Made by a program: the position numbers and the translations under genes
The notes under the pieces: model-generated
What the model was told of the DNA's origin: nothing
The model's database searches: none
Seen by the model: the letters and a program-made list of their open reading frames with translations, nothing else
Source: Phoronis ovalis
Taxonomy: Eukaryota; Phoronida; Phoronidae
Reading direction: 5' to 3'
NCBI GenBank assembly: GCA_028565635.1
Contig: JAOXYB010023725.1
Span: 1 to 16,449 of the forward strand
DNA length: 16,449 bases
Shown here: one piece after another, positions 1-11,124 of the stretch
How the letters are laid out: each line of letters starts with the position of its first letter
Position numbering within the stretch: the first letter of the stretch is position 1

Positions 1-2360
1 ATCGTCTACCTTGTATTATGTATTTTATAATTAAATGTATTAGCACATTTGTGTTGAACACAAACGTTTGGTACAAATACGTTCAATACGCTATAGGTGA
101 ATGCTATTCGTGCATAAAGTCTTTAACATTCTTATCTGAATCATATTTATCTTCGGCTGGAAAAAGAAGATCATAATGACTGTTTCTGTTTCTGTATGTT
201 TATTTACATAAAATCAAAACAATATTTTCAATATAGATATATACGAATGGGGACAACCTCCTGGCGTTACCTGGCGTTTAAATAAGTAGTGTAAGTGTTT
301 GTCACATACCGTCATACGCTTATTTTACAGGCCTAAGTTGTTTATTAGTAACAGCAAAAGCAGGGGTAAGACCCGGGGGGTAGGAGTGATATATCTTGTG
401 CCATACTGTGTTGCTTGTTGTATAATGATTAAATTTACTTTTATTTGATGTCAGATTCGTACGGTTTCATTCTCGCATTAGTTGTTACGTTTGTCACATG
501 TTGATATAATTGAGACATATATATATATCTCGACTTTATTATGGTACTATTCTTAACTGTACAGCTACTGCATTAAATTCACTATAAACATGCATTCAAG
601 ACAGTCATAAGTATTAAAAAGGTACTTTAAATTTTAATAAATTGTCATTTGAGAACTATTTATCCTAGATATAAAAGCAGCTGCAGGTGAAGGTGCATGT
701 AGCAAATTTACCATTAGCAATTACCTGGTGACCATCAAGGCTGAGCTACAAAAGGTTATTGTTACTGTTTATTTTTTTAAAAATCAAAATGTGTTTTATC
801 TATGTTTTTAATTCGTGCAATTAAATATTTCTAAACATTCCAATGTGCAAATATATATGTATAATATAGCTGATACCAGTGATTTTAGTTTCTGAGGTAC
901 TACTCTGTACGGATAATACCAATTCCCAAAACAAATTGCTATGTACATGTACTTAATACTATCATTCTTTCTATAATCAAAGCAAACTAACCATGCCATA
1001 TGCCACAGATATTAATTCAAGATGTGGCATCTCAAAGCCTTTCATTTCCTTTGTTAGTTGTTATATATTTTCGTTGAGAAATGCGCACTTAATATTGATG
1101 GTCGTGCTCCTGTATACGGCATTCAATGTCCTTAGGGACGAAACACCCGTTATTGCGTAGTTAGCAGCAATTTACCATCGTGAAAATGGTAATATAATCT
1201 CGCCCTGGACATAGACGTCATATTAAACGATAATACAATGAAATAATGAATAAATAAATATGCTAGATGAATAAGTTGATTTTATCATGCAAAGATATAA
1301 GTCAATGAAAACATGCGATAAAAACTAGAATTGTAGAAATATTTATTTAATAAAACTTTATTCTTCCCATCCAAAGTATAATAAACAAATCGTAGTATGT
1401 ATGTTATTGACAGTTTTCTATTTGATTGCATTTTAATAAACATCTGAATCAAAGATTCTCGAATTATATTAGTTGAAAAGAAATGTGATATCCGTAAATA
1501 TTGAGGTAGGAATTAAATTACATGTAATAAAACAATTTTGAACAAGGGTAAATCAACTGTACATGAAATTATTGATGTTAACATGATTGTATATTAAATA
1601 ATTATCAGTCATTTTCAAATTTTAATCCAAGCAAATTCAATCAAACAAATATGCTAATTTCATATTTTCTAGATAAGATCATTCATAAAAGCATGTGTGC
1701 GTTAGAAGACCACACAAACATTTCTGATAATATTTATTATTTGTTGTTTTATTTATTATGTCATTTTCACTTGCTTTTACATCACACACATTACTCTTCC
1801 ATCCTGCTTCAGATCCTATTGTTATTTTATCCCAAAAGTGAAGTATATTATTAGCATACAAGTTTGCTGACTTGGATACAGTTTTTGCGTATTATTGTAC
1901 ATCACTCAAGGGCATATCCAAAGCCGTGCTAAATATTTGTCGGTATGGAAATGGGTGGTACGACATAAAATATATACAGAAGTTACTAAAAAAATAAGCT
2001 TGAAGTTTTAACTAAACACAATCCTCTTTGAATGGTTTTTAGTCTATTATTCGATCTGTTAACACATATAACAATATTAACTCATACTACACCTATTTTA
2101 TTAAAACTATAACAAAATAATACTGTATATTTAGGTGAGCACGGAATTCGGTCAATTGCCTCAAACGCAAGGAACATAATATGCATTTTGTTATTATGTA
2201 TTAGCTAGGGACAGCAATTTATTTTGCTACTTTTAATTGTGAACGAGTTAGTCGGCCGGTAAGTTTAACAACATAGTAACCTAATATGGCTAACATTCGT
2301 TTTGCTACTTTAATATATCAAATATATTAATGACGTTATAAATTGGAAAAAAGCGCCCAC
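1..2360. other. AT-rich region without recognisable gene
   Basis: Only short ORFs of random composition are present (for example 1651-1854, rich in Leu, Tyr, His and Ile). No protein motif, tRNA cloverleaf or splice-bounded coding segment was recognised on either strand. The only structures are simple repeats and the hairpin at 1172-1192. An intron of a distant gene cannot be excluded. Confidence 0.6.
1172..1192. repeat. Short hairpin TTACCAT / ATGGTAA
   Basis: Two perfect 7-base arms are separated by the loop CGTGAAA. There is no poly-T tail or neighbouring gene to assign a role, and it may be a chance structure. Confidence 0.45.
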
Positions 2361-2445
2361 AAAAGTAGCATTGCTTGTATCTTTATGGAATTGAATGAAT
2401 AATGTTTTCCTTGCCGATCGTATAAACGACTGGTTCTTCTTTATA
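2361..2445 (+). repeat. Short direct repeat, copy 1
   Basis: This stretch matches 2783-2866 with a few substitutions and small indels. Shared strings include 'aaagtagcatt', 'attgaat.aataat', 'tccttg.cgatcg', and 'gactggttcttct'. There is no ORF. It may be an interspersed repeat fragment or a local duplication with about 420 bases between copies. Confidence 0.75.
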
Positions 2446-2782
2446 CTTCACAGCAGGCGTGTACTATTATTAGATGGGTAATTTGTCTGATTGTGAAAGA
2501 CACTGTTGTTTTACAGTATGATTCGTTCTGACAATGCTTAAATCGTCATGAAAAAACATTGCCATTTCTTAAAAAATAGGTTACCAATAGAAATTACTAG
2601 TCATTTACAATTGTTTGTTTTGGTACTACGCGTTTGGTGTAATCAAATACGTAAAATACCTGTATAACAATCTCACAACGTGTAAACATAAATTGCACTA
2701 AAGACGGATATATCTTTTATAAACATTTAAAACAGGCACATGATTAAAAAACAGGTAACAATAGATCTATTCAGGAATACGA

Positions 2783-2866
2783 AAGTAGCATTACTTATTT
2801 TTATAAAATTGAATCAATAATTTCTTCCTTGTCGATCGAATAAAAGACTGGTTCTTCTCTGTAATT
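2783..2866 (+). repeat. Short direct repeat, copy 2
   Basis: This is the partner of 2361-2445, in the same orientation. Weaker resemblance (ggttaccaatag near 2579 and ggtaacaatag near 2754) lies nearby but is not collinear with copy 1, so the unit's limits are unclear. Confidence 0.75.
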
Positions 2867-3788
2867 CCCATTTTTGATTAAATGTTAAGTTTAATTTTCA
2901 TTTTGCCATGTTGGTCAATTACCTAATTATAGGTAATAATTAAAATGGTTGCGTAATGACTATATATCATAAAAAGGGGGATTTAACATATACATTTTAA
3001 GAAAAAAATGAGAACAATATGATATGATATCAGACAGTTAATACAGCTATGCAGAAAGCTAGCGAATCGATCATGGTTGTACTAAATTTGTCAAAAATTA
3101 GTCCTAAATTGTGTCATATGTTTCTTAAACAGAAGTATGCTTCCCGATATTCCGTTTGAAACAATAAGTGGTTTATACCTAAAAGTAAACAAATTAAGAT
3201 CTTCACAAATAATTATTTCCAGTATAGATTCGTAAAAAAACTAATAACTGATCTTAAATTATCTTGACTTTTTGATTAAATTGTGTTCCAGGGTCGTTCT
3301 TGTCCGTTCGAAATTTATTGTTAATCAAATTTAACTTTCTTTTGATCAAGTTTGATAAACAAAAAGCATAAGAAATGTAAAAAAAAAAAATTTATATACG
3401 ATATGTTTATTTATACAAATATAATCTAACACGCTATTAAGATTGAATTTTATGGCGGCGGCTTTATGAAGTACGACACCAAGTGTCCAATATATATATA
3501 TATATAATTTGTATAATATTGCCAAATAATCAGAACCGTTTTAGTGCATCCTGAGTTTATGAAATGAGTATAACCTGTGATAAGACAAAGGGAAAACAAG
3601 TATAAAGAACATACTAAATGGAAGTCACTAGAGGAGAGACTCTATATTATATATATGTCACATATTATACATTATTTGGTTCAGTTATAATATATATCCG
3701 TTATTAAATATGCGTTATATATCTTCATCGAAATTCCGAATCCCTAGGCATCAACAACGCTACAATAACCTTTCAGAAAACAAATAGC
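2867..3788. other. AT-rich region without recognisable gene
   Basis: No coding segment was recognised. It contains an A-tract near 3379-3390, the AT microsatellite at 3490, and an isolated GC-rich patch 'atggcggcggc' near 3452-3462 resembling a YY1-type element, with no gene beside it. Confidence 0.55.
3490..3506 (+). repeat. (AT)n microsatellite
   Basis: A perfect AT dinucleotide run of about 17 bases. A shorter run lies near 517-528. Confidence 0.85.
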
Positions 3789-5080
3789 TGTGCCATTTTT
3801 AACATTTTCTTATTTTTCCGTTTAGACTCCCTAAACATTTGAATGAACCAATTGTATAGTACAATTGAGCTCCATACTACCCTGACACATAGGGAATAAC
3901 GTATAAGAGAGAAGATCCAGCTCTGTATGTCAAAGTCATATTCCCTCGCTTCAATACATAAACAGTTACCTATCGCACACCTACACCATTCATTTTTTTC
4001 CGATTTACTCACTGAACTTTCTCTTACTCGAATCCGTTCCAGCAACTCTGACATAATTCAGGATACGCAAACAAAAACTGAGATTGGTAATGAATCCCGT
4101 TCTGAATCTGAATCTGAATAATGGCATCAATTGCACCGTTATTTTTGTTGTCGGTTAATACAAACACGAAATTAAAACTAAACTCATTAATTAACCTTCC
4201 TGTGGCGAGGAATTAAACACTGTTTAAGTATAAAGTTAGAACAAAAATGGTAGGATATTTCAAATAAATAGCCGGAGCTCCTACGACTACGTTTTGAGGG
4301 TAATTAACCTGCATTATAGTATCACACATGGAAACCGATACTTACGGACATTTTTTCGACATGTTCAAGGATTAAAGCGTAACAGATAGTAATAGTTAAC
4401 AGTGCTTTATACAATCTACGCCACGCTTAGAAGAGGTTTAGTTGGTCATTACCCATTAGTATGATTTGGTGACGAAAGGTATTAATGATTCAAGTGACAG
4501 TATAACATGAATTAGCTTTAAATGTTTGTCATGGGAATCATTGTCTTCGTAAAGAAGTCAGGATACGCTCGTTTTGTTTGGATAATGCTGATCAAATGTT
4601 AACGTGTTTAATACGAGAATCAGATTTTATAAGACGGATCATTCTTAAAGCTTATTTTCACAAGGTGATCTAGGTTGTGTAATTTATGTTTTTTAGTTTT
4701 GATTTCAAAGGCTTAATGGCCATCAATATCAGGGTGGACATTCAGAATGTCCTGGTTTCAAAACAATGAATACTATTTCGACAACTATAAGCCGAATTAA
4801 GAAGTAATCAATGTAGTATGTGTGTGTGAGAGAGAGCGTGTCTGCATGTGCTGTGTATGTGTATGCGTTTGTTTGTATTGTTGCAGTCCAGGACAGAGAT
4901 AATACAATCATGTCCTTAATTTTGTAGCGGATATCTGAACAAGGAAGTTGATTGTGACCACCACGTACCAGTCACCCGTCACCAGTGACTAGTAAAGGCC
5001 TCATTAAGAGTGTTTCATGCTTACATATCGCTGTTAATTCTTCAATGGTAAGTGCTACGTTAACAAAGGATAACTTTATT
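3789..5080 (+). repeat. Diverged long direct repeat, copy A
   Basis: This stretch is collinear with copy B at 6762-8212. Matching blocks in order are: 'tgtgccattttt'; 'tgaacca...agtacaattgag' with 'actaccct.acac.tagg'; 'cctatcgcac'; 'ttttccgattta' with ctcactgaa/ctaactgaa; 'tttttgttgtcg'; an identical 23-bp core (4331-4353); 'atctacgccacg'; 'tttggtgacgaaa'; a GT-rich tract; and a 'cagtcacc' cluster. Open frames are not conserved between copies, so this is not an exon duplication. It could be an unclassified interspersed repeat or an old segmental duplication. A GT/GA-rich tract at 4817-4875 is imperfect here. Confidence 0.8.
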
Positions 5081-6761
5081 ATTAGGCTACCTGTTGATTT
5101 CTGAGTACTGTCAAACAAAGGAAATATTACTGATATTAATTCAATGAATAGATAACTCAACTTTATATATTATATTTTTGGTTGTTTGTGATATTTATTT
5201 TGAGATACAGTGTAGATCCTAAGATTTGTTTAGTTTATAAACAATTTAATTTTGAATCTCCATCTGGAAGAACTGGAACATCTAAGTTGCAAGCAATAAA
5301 AATAATGTTATGTTTTTTGGAAGAAACCGAGGCTGATGTAAATTGGTAACTACATTATATATAAAAAAATAAAATTATTCAAACAGTGCTTCTACACTGG
5401 ATTGTTTTTCGTAATATACTTTTTCAGGGTCAGTTCTTTTGCAACTTTTCTAGAATTAACGCGAGATTATGTAAACTTGGCGTAATATAAATAACACTAT
5501 TAAGAGCAAGCATTGCAGTCGTCATATTTGGCTGTTCTTGCTTAAAAGGAAATATAATGAGAGATATTGGTAACAAAAAATAGCGTTTTGAAGTGAAATT
5601 AACGAAAATTAGAGTTAATTGAGCTGGGGAAAAAGGACACATTTCGTGGTTTGTGATTGCGTATTTATATAATTTCTTTTGCGGCTTAGGCTACATATTT
5701 TGTAGATTGTATAATCCTAATATATTATAGCTTTCCTTTTTGTACTTTGTATATTGTACATGTACTTTATATATCTAGTATTTTCTTTCTGCACATAATG
5801 AACATTTGTTTGTTGTATTGTTTTGGGTGGCATATAAGATTCTAATTCTATTATATCTTCCAACAAAACGTTAAATATAACATAGGAGTGTGAGGGTGAT
5901 CATGGATATTGGGATACACTTTACTGCTATAGAATACTGTAGTGCTTTATTTGTTATTTTCTTATTCCATATCAATTGTCAATAGGCGTAAGAAAAGCAA
6001 CATTAGGAAATCTGTTGATGTCTCTAGAATTGATACTATTATGAAAGTATATATTTTGTGCGTTTCCAGGTTAGGACTTTTTCTACTGCAATAAGAGTTT
6101 CCGAAATCGCTTACCTGATAGTTATAACATCATTATTGTTAAAAATGTGTCAGAGTAAGAATGTGTATTTCTCACCTGTTCAAAGAAACTATGTCTATAT
6201 AGGTTGCTTACTTACTATATATATTTCTGTATATATGAACTTTCAAGTTTGAAATAAATGTACATAATATTTCTGAAGAAAAAACAGTACTGAGCGTGCG
6301 TCTTATTAAAAGGTTTATTGGACTGTATTTCTCATCATCAGGGTTCAATGTAATTTTCAACAAACTTAGATATAAATCATTATTAAATGTTAGCTATATA
6401 GTCTTATTGTTCACCAATCGGCATCAAAATCTCTGATCACTGCAGAAATTCCAAACATAGACACCATTTATTTCTGTCTCAAGAGTGCTAGAAAATATAG
6501 TTCTAAAATATTTGCAAATTTCATGTCTCAAATATCCTTTGAATATCATTCAATTCAAATTTCTTCTCCCACACAAAGGGTCTAAGTAAATAATAACAAC
6601 GATATCCGGATAATTATTTTGACAAGCACGAGAAAAAAAATAATATGTTAATATAATAGTAACTTATCATGAGCCATTCTGTGAAACTACTGGTAGCAGT
6701 TATACTGTCTTTTTCTCGTAAAACATAATTTAAATTATAACATTATAGAAAATAAACACAG
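5081..6761. other. Spacer between the two long direct repeats, no recognisable gene
   Basis: About 1.7 kb of AT-rich sequence contains only short ORFs (for example 5430-5642 minus and 6058-6252 plus) that lack recognisable motifs and have the hydrophobic composition expected of translated AT-rich DNA. No transposase or reverse-transcriptase motif was seen, so the flanking repeats cannot be called LTRs on internal content. Confidence 0.55.
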
Positions 6762-7961
6762 TGTGCCATTTTGAACACTTTTTTTTATTTACCGGTCAAG
6801 ATCCCTTGAAATCTGAATGAACCGATTGATAAGTACAATTGAGGTCAACACTACCCTCACACGTAGGGCATAAAGTGTAATAATAGTACAATAACAACAT
6901 AGAATACCTAGCCCGTCCAAGTATGTCACAGGCATATATATCCTCTCCCATCGTTATACAACTACTTACGACAGCAGACACCTATCGCACGATTATACAC
7001 TTTTCTCCCATAGGAACACGTTTTCCGATTTACTAACTGAAATTCCTCTCATTCGAACCATTTTTCCATCAACTCTTATGGAATTAAGGTTACATGAAAT
7101 CTGAGATAATGAGTGAGTTCCGCCATTTTTGTTGTCGAGTTACCAGCACGAACTTTAATCGATGTAACGGGAAATTAAAATTAATCTTATTTTATTAGCG
7201 TGCCGCAACGATGAAGACACTGTTTAGTTATAATATTAAATAAGTAAAAACAGCAAGGAAAGATTTCACATGAATTGCAGGAGATCCTATGTTATGAGGG
7301 TAATGTACTCGCATTATATTATCACATATCGAAACCGATACTTACGGACATTTCTTTTCTGCATTGCAACAACTTTATGATTAATGCAGAACAGATATTT
7401 CTTTCAGACAGTGATAGGTAACGGTGTGTTTAAAAGATCTACGCCACGTTTAAATGCTTTAGTTGAATTGGTCATTCCGCTTTGGTGACGAAATGTATTA
7501 GTGATTCGTGTGACAGTAAAGTACGGTCGAATTATGTTTGCCGCGGGAATCGTTGTCTTTGTAAAAATAAACAGGATGAAATTGTTTTTGTTTGGACAAT
7601 ACTGATCAAGTGTTAACGTGTTTCATACCAGCATCATAATTTCTAAGACGATTGATTGTTACAGCGTTTATTCGGTCAGTCAGCGCAATGGAATCTTAAG
7701 ATGCCTTCAAAAGATGCAATCAATCTATAACCTCCCAATAAATTTTAAGTTAATATTAGCAGTACAAAGAAATAATTTTGAATACAATCAAATTTATCCA
7801 AGGGGTGTACTTTATGTTTTCAGTTTCGATATCAAGTCAGAATTGTCATTAAGTTCAGTGGTAAAATAAAGTCACAGGACTGATATCCAGAATATCCCGA
7901 TTCAAAGCCATGAATAATCCTCCAACAACTACGGGCTGAATTAAGAAGCAATCTCTAAATA

Positions 7962-8010
<49 letters not shown>

Positions 8011-8212
8011 TGTGTGTGTATTGTTACAGTCTAGGGTATAGATAATTAAACATATTTGTAATTTTGCCAATAGCTGATGTCTTGACAGGGAAGTTGATCG
8101 ACAACCAGTCACCAGTCACCAGGCAAGACATCTAGTGACAGTATTTTGTGCTTTTATTTCGCCTATTAATTTCTCAAAGGCAAGTGTTTGGTTTAACAAA
8201 TAATGATTTTAC
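6762..8212 (+). repeat. Diverged long direct repeat, copy B
   Basis: This is the second copy of the long repeat, in the same orientation and about 3 kb downstream of copy A. It is roughly 150 bases longer because of small insertions and an expanded GT tract. The divergence, by eye roughly a quarter to a third of positions plus indels, rules out a recent LTR pair. Homology fades at about 8212 within 'tttaacaaataatga' (copy A: 'ttaacaaaggataa'). Confidence 0.8.
7962..8019 (+). repeat. (GT)n microsatellite
   Basis: A nearly pure GT dinucleotide tract of about 58 bases, with an uninterrupted run of about 40 bases (7968-8007), lies inside copy B of the long repeat. The corresponding stretch in copy A is an interrupted GT/GA mixture. 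On the minus strand it encodes a meaningless Thr-His run. Confidence 0.95.
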
Positions 8213-8448
8213 TATTTGATGATCTACATATTTACGAAAAGTATGAGACTTTTAAAAAAATATGTTGCTATAGAACAGGACAGGAAAATCAATTGTTTAC
8301 TTATGTTATTTTTAGTAAAAAAGTTTACAAACAACATTGCAGGGATAAAGTACAAGTAAACAGTAATGAGCACATACATAAATGAATAACATTAAAAAGA
8401 ATAAGAATAAAATGTTAGCTGTAAATTAATAAATGTGTTATCTTATTA
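8213..8448. other. Short non-coding stretch between copy B and the inverted-repeat element
   Basis: AT-rich sequence. The small plus-strand ORF here (8203-8385) is Lys/Tyr/Ile-rich, matches nothing recognised and starts inside the repeat end, so it is not called. Confidence 0.5.
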
Positions 8449-8687
8449 TATCTCATAAAGAGTAGTAACCAAAAAACCAAGGACTGGCATGAAGAACGAA
8501 CGCCATCTACCGGGTATGTTATGACGTCATATCTTTAAATTCACTCCATAGTGGGCACACACTCAGAATATAAATACAGAATGTAAATTAAATTAGTAAC
8601 CAACTGACTACCTCAAATAAATATCCACACGGTGTGGGAAAGGAGGGTATGTCAGTCCTAGGTTACTATACTACTCTTTATGAGATA
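8449..8687. mobile_element. Short element with long imperfect inverted ends (MITE-like or DIRS terminal repeat)
   Basis: The left arm begins TATCTCATAAAGAGTAGT (8449) and the right arm ends ACTACTCTTTATGAGATA (8687), a perfect 18-bp inverted match. After a 5-base insertion in the right arm the similarity continues inward through GTAACC and then C(A/T)AGGACTG, giving arms of about 40 bases. The interior of about 160 bases has no ORF and contains the palindrome ATGACGTCAT (8521-8530). TA dinucleotides at both tips could be a target duplication of a Tc1/mariner-type MITE. Alternatively, because it lies directly 3' of the DIRS-like RT, it may be that element's inverted terminal repeat plus internal complementary region. 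Confidence 0.6.
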
Positions 8688-8689
8688 GA

Positions 8690-9164
8690 ATTACAGTCAA
8701 ACTTCAACTTACTGGTAAATCTCGTTCAACTATTAAATTCTATCAGATAAACCGTAACCAGCGATTACTGACATGAAGTCTTCCAAATATGAGTGAACAC
8801 TAGGAGAAAGTAAAAACACAAATATAGTTTTTAATGCCAATAACAAATAGTTAATGCCACAAACATGTATACACATATCCAAATGTCATAGTCCAACAAT
8901 ATCAGATTATCATTAACAAAATATACATATAAATATCACATATTACACCAATATAGCATATATGTAAGTTTATTAGTATTACAACCATAACTTTTTTTAT
9001 AAACCAATCTAGATATAAATAATAAATCAACCTCTCAACAAAACGCAAACACTCATACCCAGATGTAGTACTAGCTAACACATCACTTATCCCACACTCA
9101 TTCCCTATCATCAATAACATGTTTGTAATAGAATTGCTTGAATGACATGTTCCCAAAAATATTA
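8690..9164 (-). pseudogene. Possible decayed 3' part (tyrosine recombinase region) of the DIRS-like element
   Basis: In DIRS elements the tyrosine recombinase follows RNase H. Here only about 475 bases lie between the RNase H remnant and the inverted-repeat structure, too few for a full recombinase. A short minus-strand run from about 8820 to 8735, containing HSYLEDFMSVIAGYGLSD, faintly recalls the C-terminal end of DIRS recombinases. I do not see the catalytic R/H/R/Y set. The call rests mainly on position. Confidence 0.3.
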
Positions 9165-10045
9165 TCCAGCTAATAAAAACTACATAAAGTTTTCTTACAT
9201 TAATATGTAAGGACTTTTGTCGTTGGGTTTCAAATGCTTGTACTTGTAATGCCCCAGCCACTATCACTGGAGTCTGTCTGAAAAAACAATAGATGGTATC
9301 CCACGACCAATCTTTTTGTAAGCATCCTTGACATTATCAATCCACCAACTTTCAAACACAATTGTCCATCATAACTGGCCTCATTTTTAGCCATAGCCTT
9401 AATTTTGTCACGTTCAATATTTATGCAATGCAGTCTACCATTCTCAACTCCAAGTATTGAAGATACCGTTTTCTCTATAACATGCTCTATGAATCTTCTT
9501 GTGAAAACATTTCCATTCACAATGTGTACGCAAAGTGTTCTAAGCTTCTGTTTCTTTTGAAAAGCTAACCTACAGTAACCTAAATAGAGAGTTGAGGACA
9601 AATATTAAGATAGTTAACTCCTGTGTGGGTATTAAAACACATTTGTTTAGGTGTAAAAATAATCCTGACTGTCTCATAAATATTGTTTGCACACTCCAAA
9701 AATGTGTCACCTAACAAGAAAAAATCATCCAACTACCCACTGATAGTATTACCCATACTCCTTAGTATACTTAATTGGGCCTCCATTATATTGATACAGA
9801 TTCTAGGTGAACGCTTTAATGCCATAGGTAAACCCTCAAATTGGTATCATTGTCAATTCCAATTGTTCACCTGCCATGGAAATAGTATATAGTATAATAG
9901 GCAGGTTTAAGATCTAGGGCTCCTTTTAGGATTGTATACAAAGCGTTCATTTTAAAATATATTTTGAATACATATATGGGTTCCTGTGCTTGCTCATTGC
10001 TACTTTGTATTGTAAAGGCAGGTAAAATAAAAATGTTCACTAAAT
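9165..10045 (-). pseudogene. Broken DIRS-like retrotransposon reverse transcriptase/RNase H
   Basis: Read on the minus strand, fragments of a DIRS-type pol appear in the right order but in changing frames. They are LVNIFILP (from 10043), YFKMNALYTIL then DLKPAYYTI (from 9959), YQFEGLPMAL..SPRI (from 9846), SG-stop-LDDFFLLGD (9741-9709), LIPTQEL followed by FVLNS (about 9632-9590), WWIDNVKDAYKKI (9347-9309), TDSSDSGWG of RNase H (9277-9251) and KSLHINVRKLYVVF (9216-9175). The motif set LPxxLxxSPR, xxDDFLLGD and TDSSxxGWG is characteristic of DIRS/Ngaro tyrosine-recombinase elements. A TAG (9735-9733) replaces the Tyr of the YxDD-type active site, and there are at least four frame changes, so the copy is dead. 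The family is assigned from remembered consensus, not a search. Confidence 0.8.
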
Positions 10046-10985
10046 TAAAACAAGCTTGCCTGGTTCCAAAAATAGCTACTCTTTTTACTGGTCTTAGTCA
10101 GCAAGAAAAACAAGAACTCTGGCAAGATATTATTTTAGTTTTTTTCTCTATTAACGAGATTACAGTGAATTGCACCTTCTTATAATGCAATGTTCACTGA
10201 ACTAGAATTTAGGCAAAGATACAACTAAAAATTCAGTTGTAGCTAAACATAAATGATCCCTAAATGACCAATGTTATAAAACATCATTCTTGGAAGTTTA
10301 AAGCAATTTTAAGATTTTAACTTTTTGAAATGACATTTCACCTACTCTGTGATGTCACATGTGAAACCACAAGCCTTTAGCACCAGTTTGCTTCTTGAAT
10401 TACAAACTCTTTGCTGTCGGCGCTGGTCAAAAGAATGCTAGCAATAAAAATGTGATCTCTTTAATTGTAACTGACTTCAAAAATCAACAAAATAACCCCT
10501 TATAATCCAATACCATGATTTTAAAACAATTTGACATACCACCTCAATTTGGCCACTGAACTATTTGTGTATGTACCCTCCCATGTAACTGTTGTGTACC
10601 TAATGAACATGCAGGTCTGTGTTACTTCTAAAATTCTGTGACAAACTAACACTTTTGTACATCAAGCCTTACTTGCAACCATTCGTTCAACAACCTAAAT
10701 TCTGTATGGGTACACTACTCATTCCATGTAAATGCAATGAAATATAAATTAAATAGGAGGCGTTATTTAGAACATTACATAAAGATAAAACAATATGGAT
10801 GGTGTATACTGTGCTTGACCAAGGTCACTAGACATGAACATGCCAAGTCTTGCATTTGATGAAGTATTCCAATATAATGCCCATATCAATCCATTGTTAA
10901 TGTCATGCATTTTATCGTTCTCCTCTGTCACAATACTTGCAGAATGAACATTCCCTATGTTTCCGATATGTTGGAGGCCCGGGGT

Positions 10986-11014
10986 TGAACCTTCGGACCA
11001 ATGAACCTTCGGAC
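10986..11014 (+). repeat. Two tandem copies of a 13-base motif (tgaaccttcggac)
   Basis: The motif tgaaccttcggac occurs at 10986-10998 and 11002-11014 with a period of 16. It is a short local duplication in the presumed upstream region or intron of the NTase-TPR gene. Confidence 0.7.
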
Positions 11015-11104
11015 ATTTGTGATCAAAGGCTGTTTGATAAATTAGACAGTTTTTTGATCTGAAATTGCCAAATTGATGCTAAATTTCCTTGGCATTTCAA
11101 ACAC

Positions 11105-11124
11105 AAACACAAATGTTTGTGTTT
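11105..11124. repeat. Short hairpin AAACACAAA / TTTGTGTTT
   Basis: Perfect 9-base arms surround the dinucleotide TG. The structure is weak and AT-rich, in the presumed intron or upstream region of the NTase-TPR gene, with no assigned role. Confidence 0.6.

Noticed and set aside
3773-4121. ORFs on both strands of repeat copy A (3773-4054 minus, 3927-4121 plus)
   Set aside because: The matching part of copy B does not keep either frame, so protein coding is not supported.
7855-8112. Minus-strand 85-codon ORF with a Thr-His run
   Set aside because: The run is the GT microsatellite read in antisense; the flanks are repeat copy B and are not conserved as protein in copy A.
3789-8212. Long direct repeats as an LTR retrotransposon pair
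   Set aside because: The copies are strongly diverged and unequal in length, and no pol motif, primer-binding site or polypurine tract was seen in the spacer.
8902-9267. Minus-strand 121-codon ORF as a membrane protein gene
   Set aside because: Its first third (KSLHINVRKLYVVF) continues RNase H of the dead element in another frame; the hydrophobic remainder is translated AT-rich DNA.
9230-9601. Minus-strand 123-codon ORF as a stand-alone gene
   Set aside because: It is a frame-locked slice of the broken DIRS-like RT/RNase H; it begins at a TTG inside the pol region and carries TDSSDSGWG near its end.
9683-9892. Plus-strand 69-codon ORF
   Set aside because: It is antisense to the YQFEGLP...LDDFFLLGD part of the RT remnant.
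9964-10185. Plus-strand 73-codon ORF with a protein-like helical stretch
   Set aside because: It overlaps the minus-strand RT remnant, has no recognised motif, good start context or splice signals, and is short.
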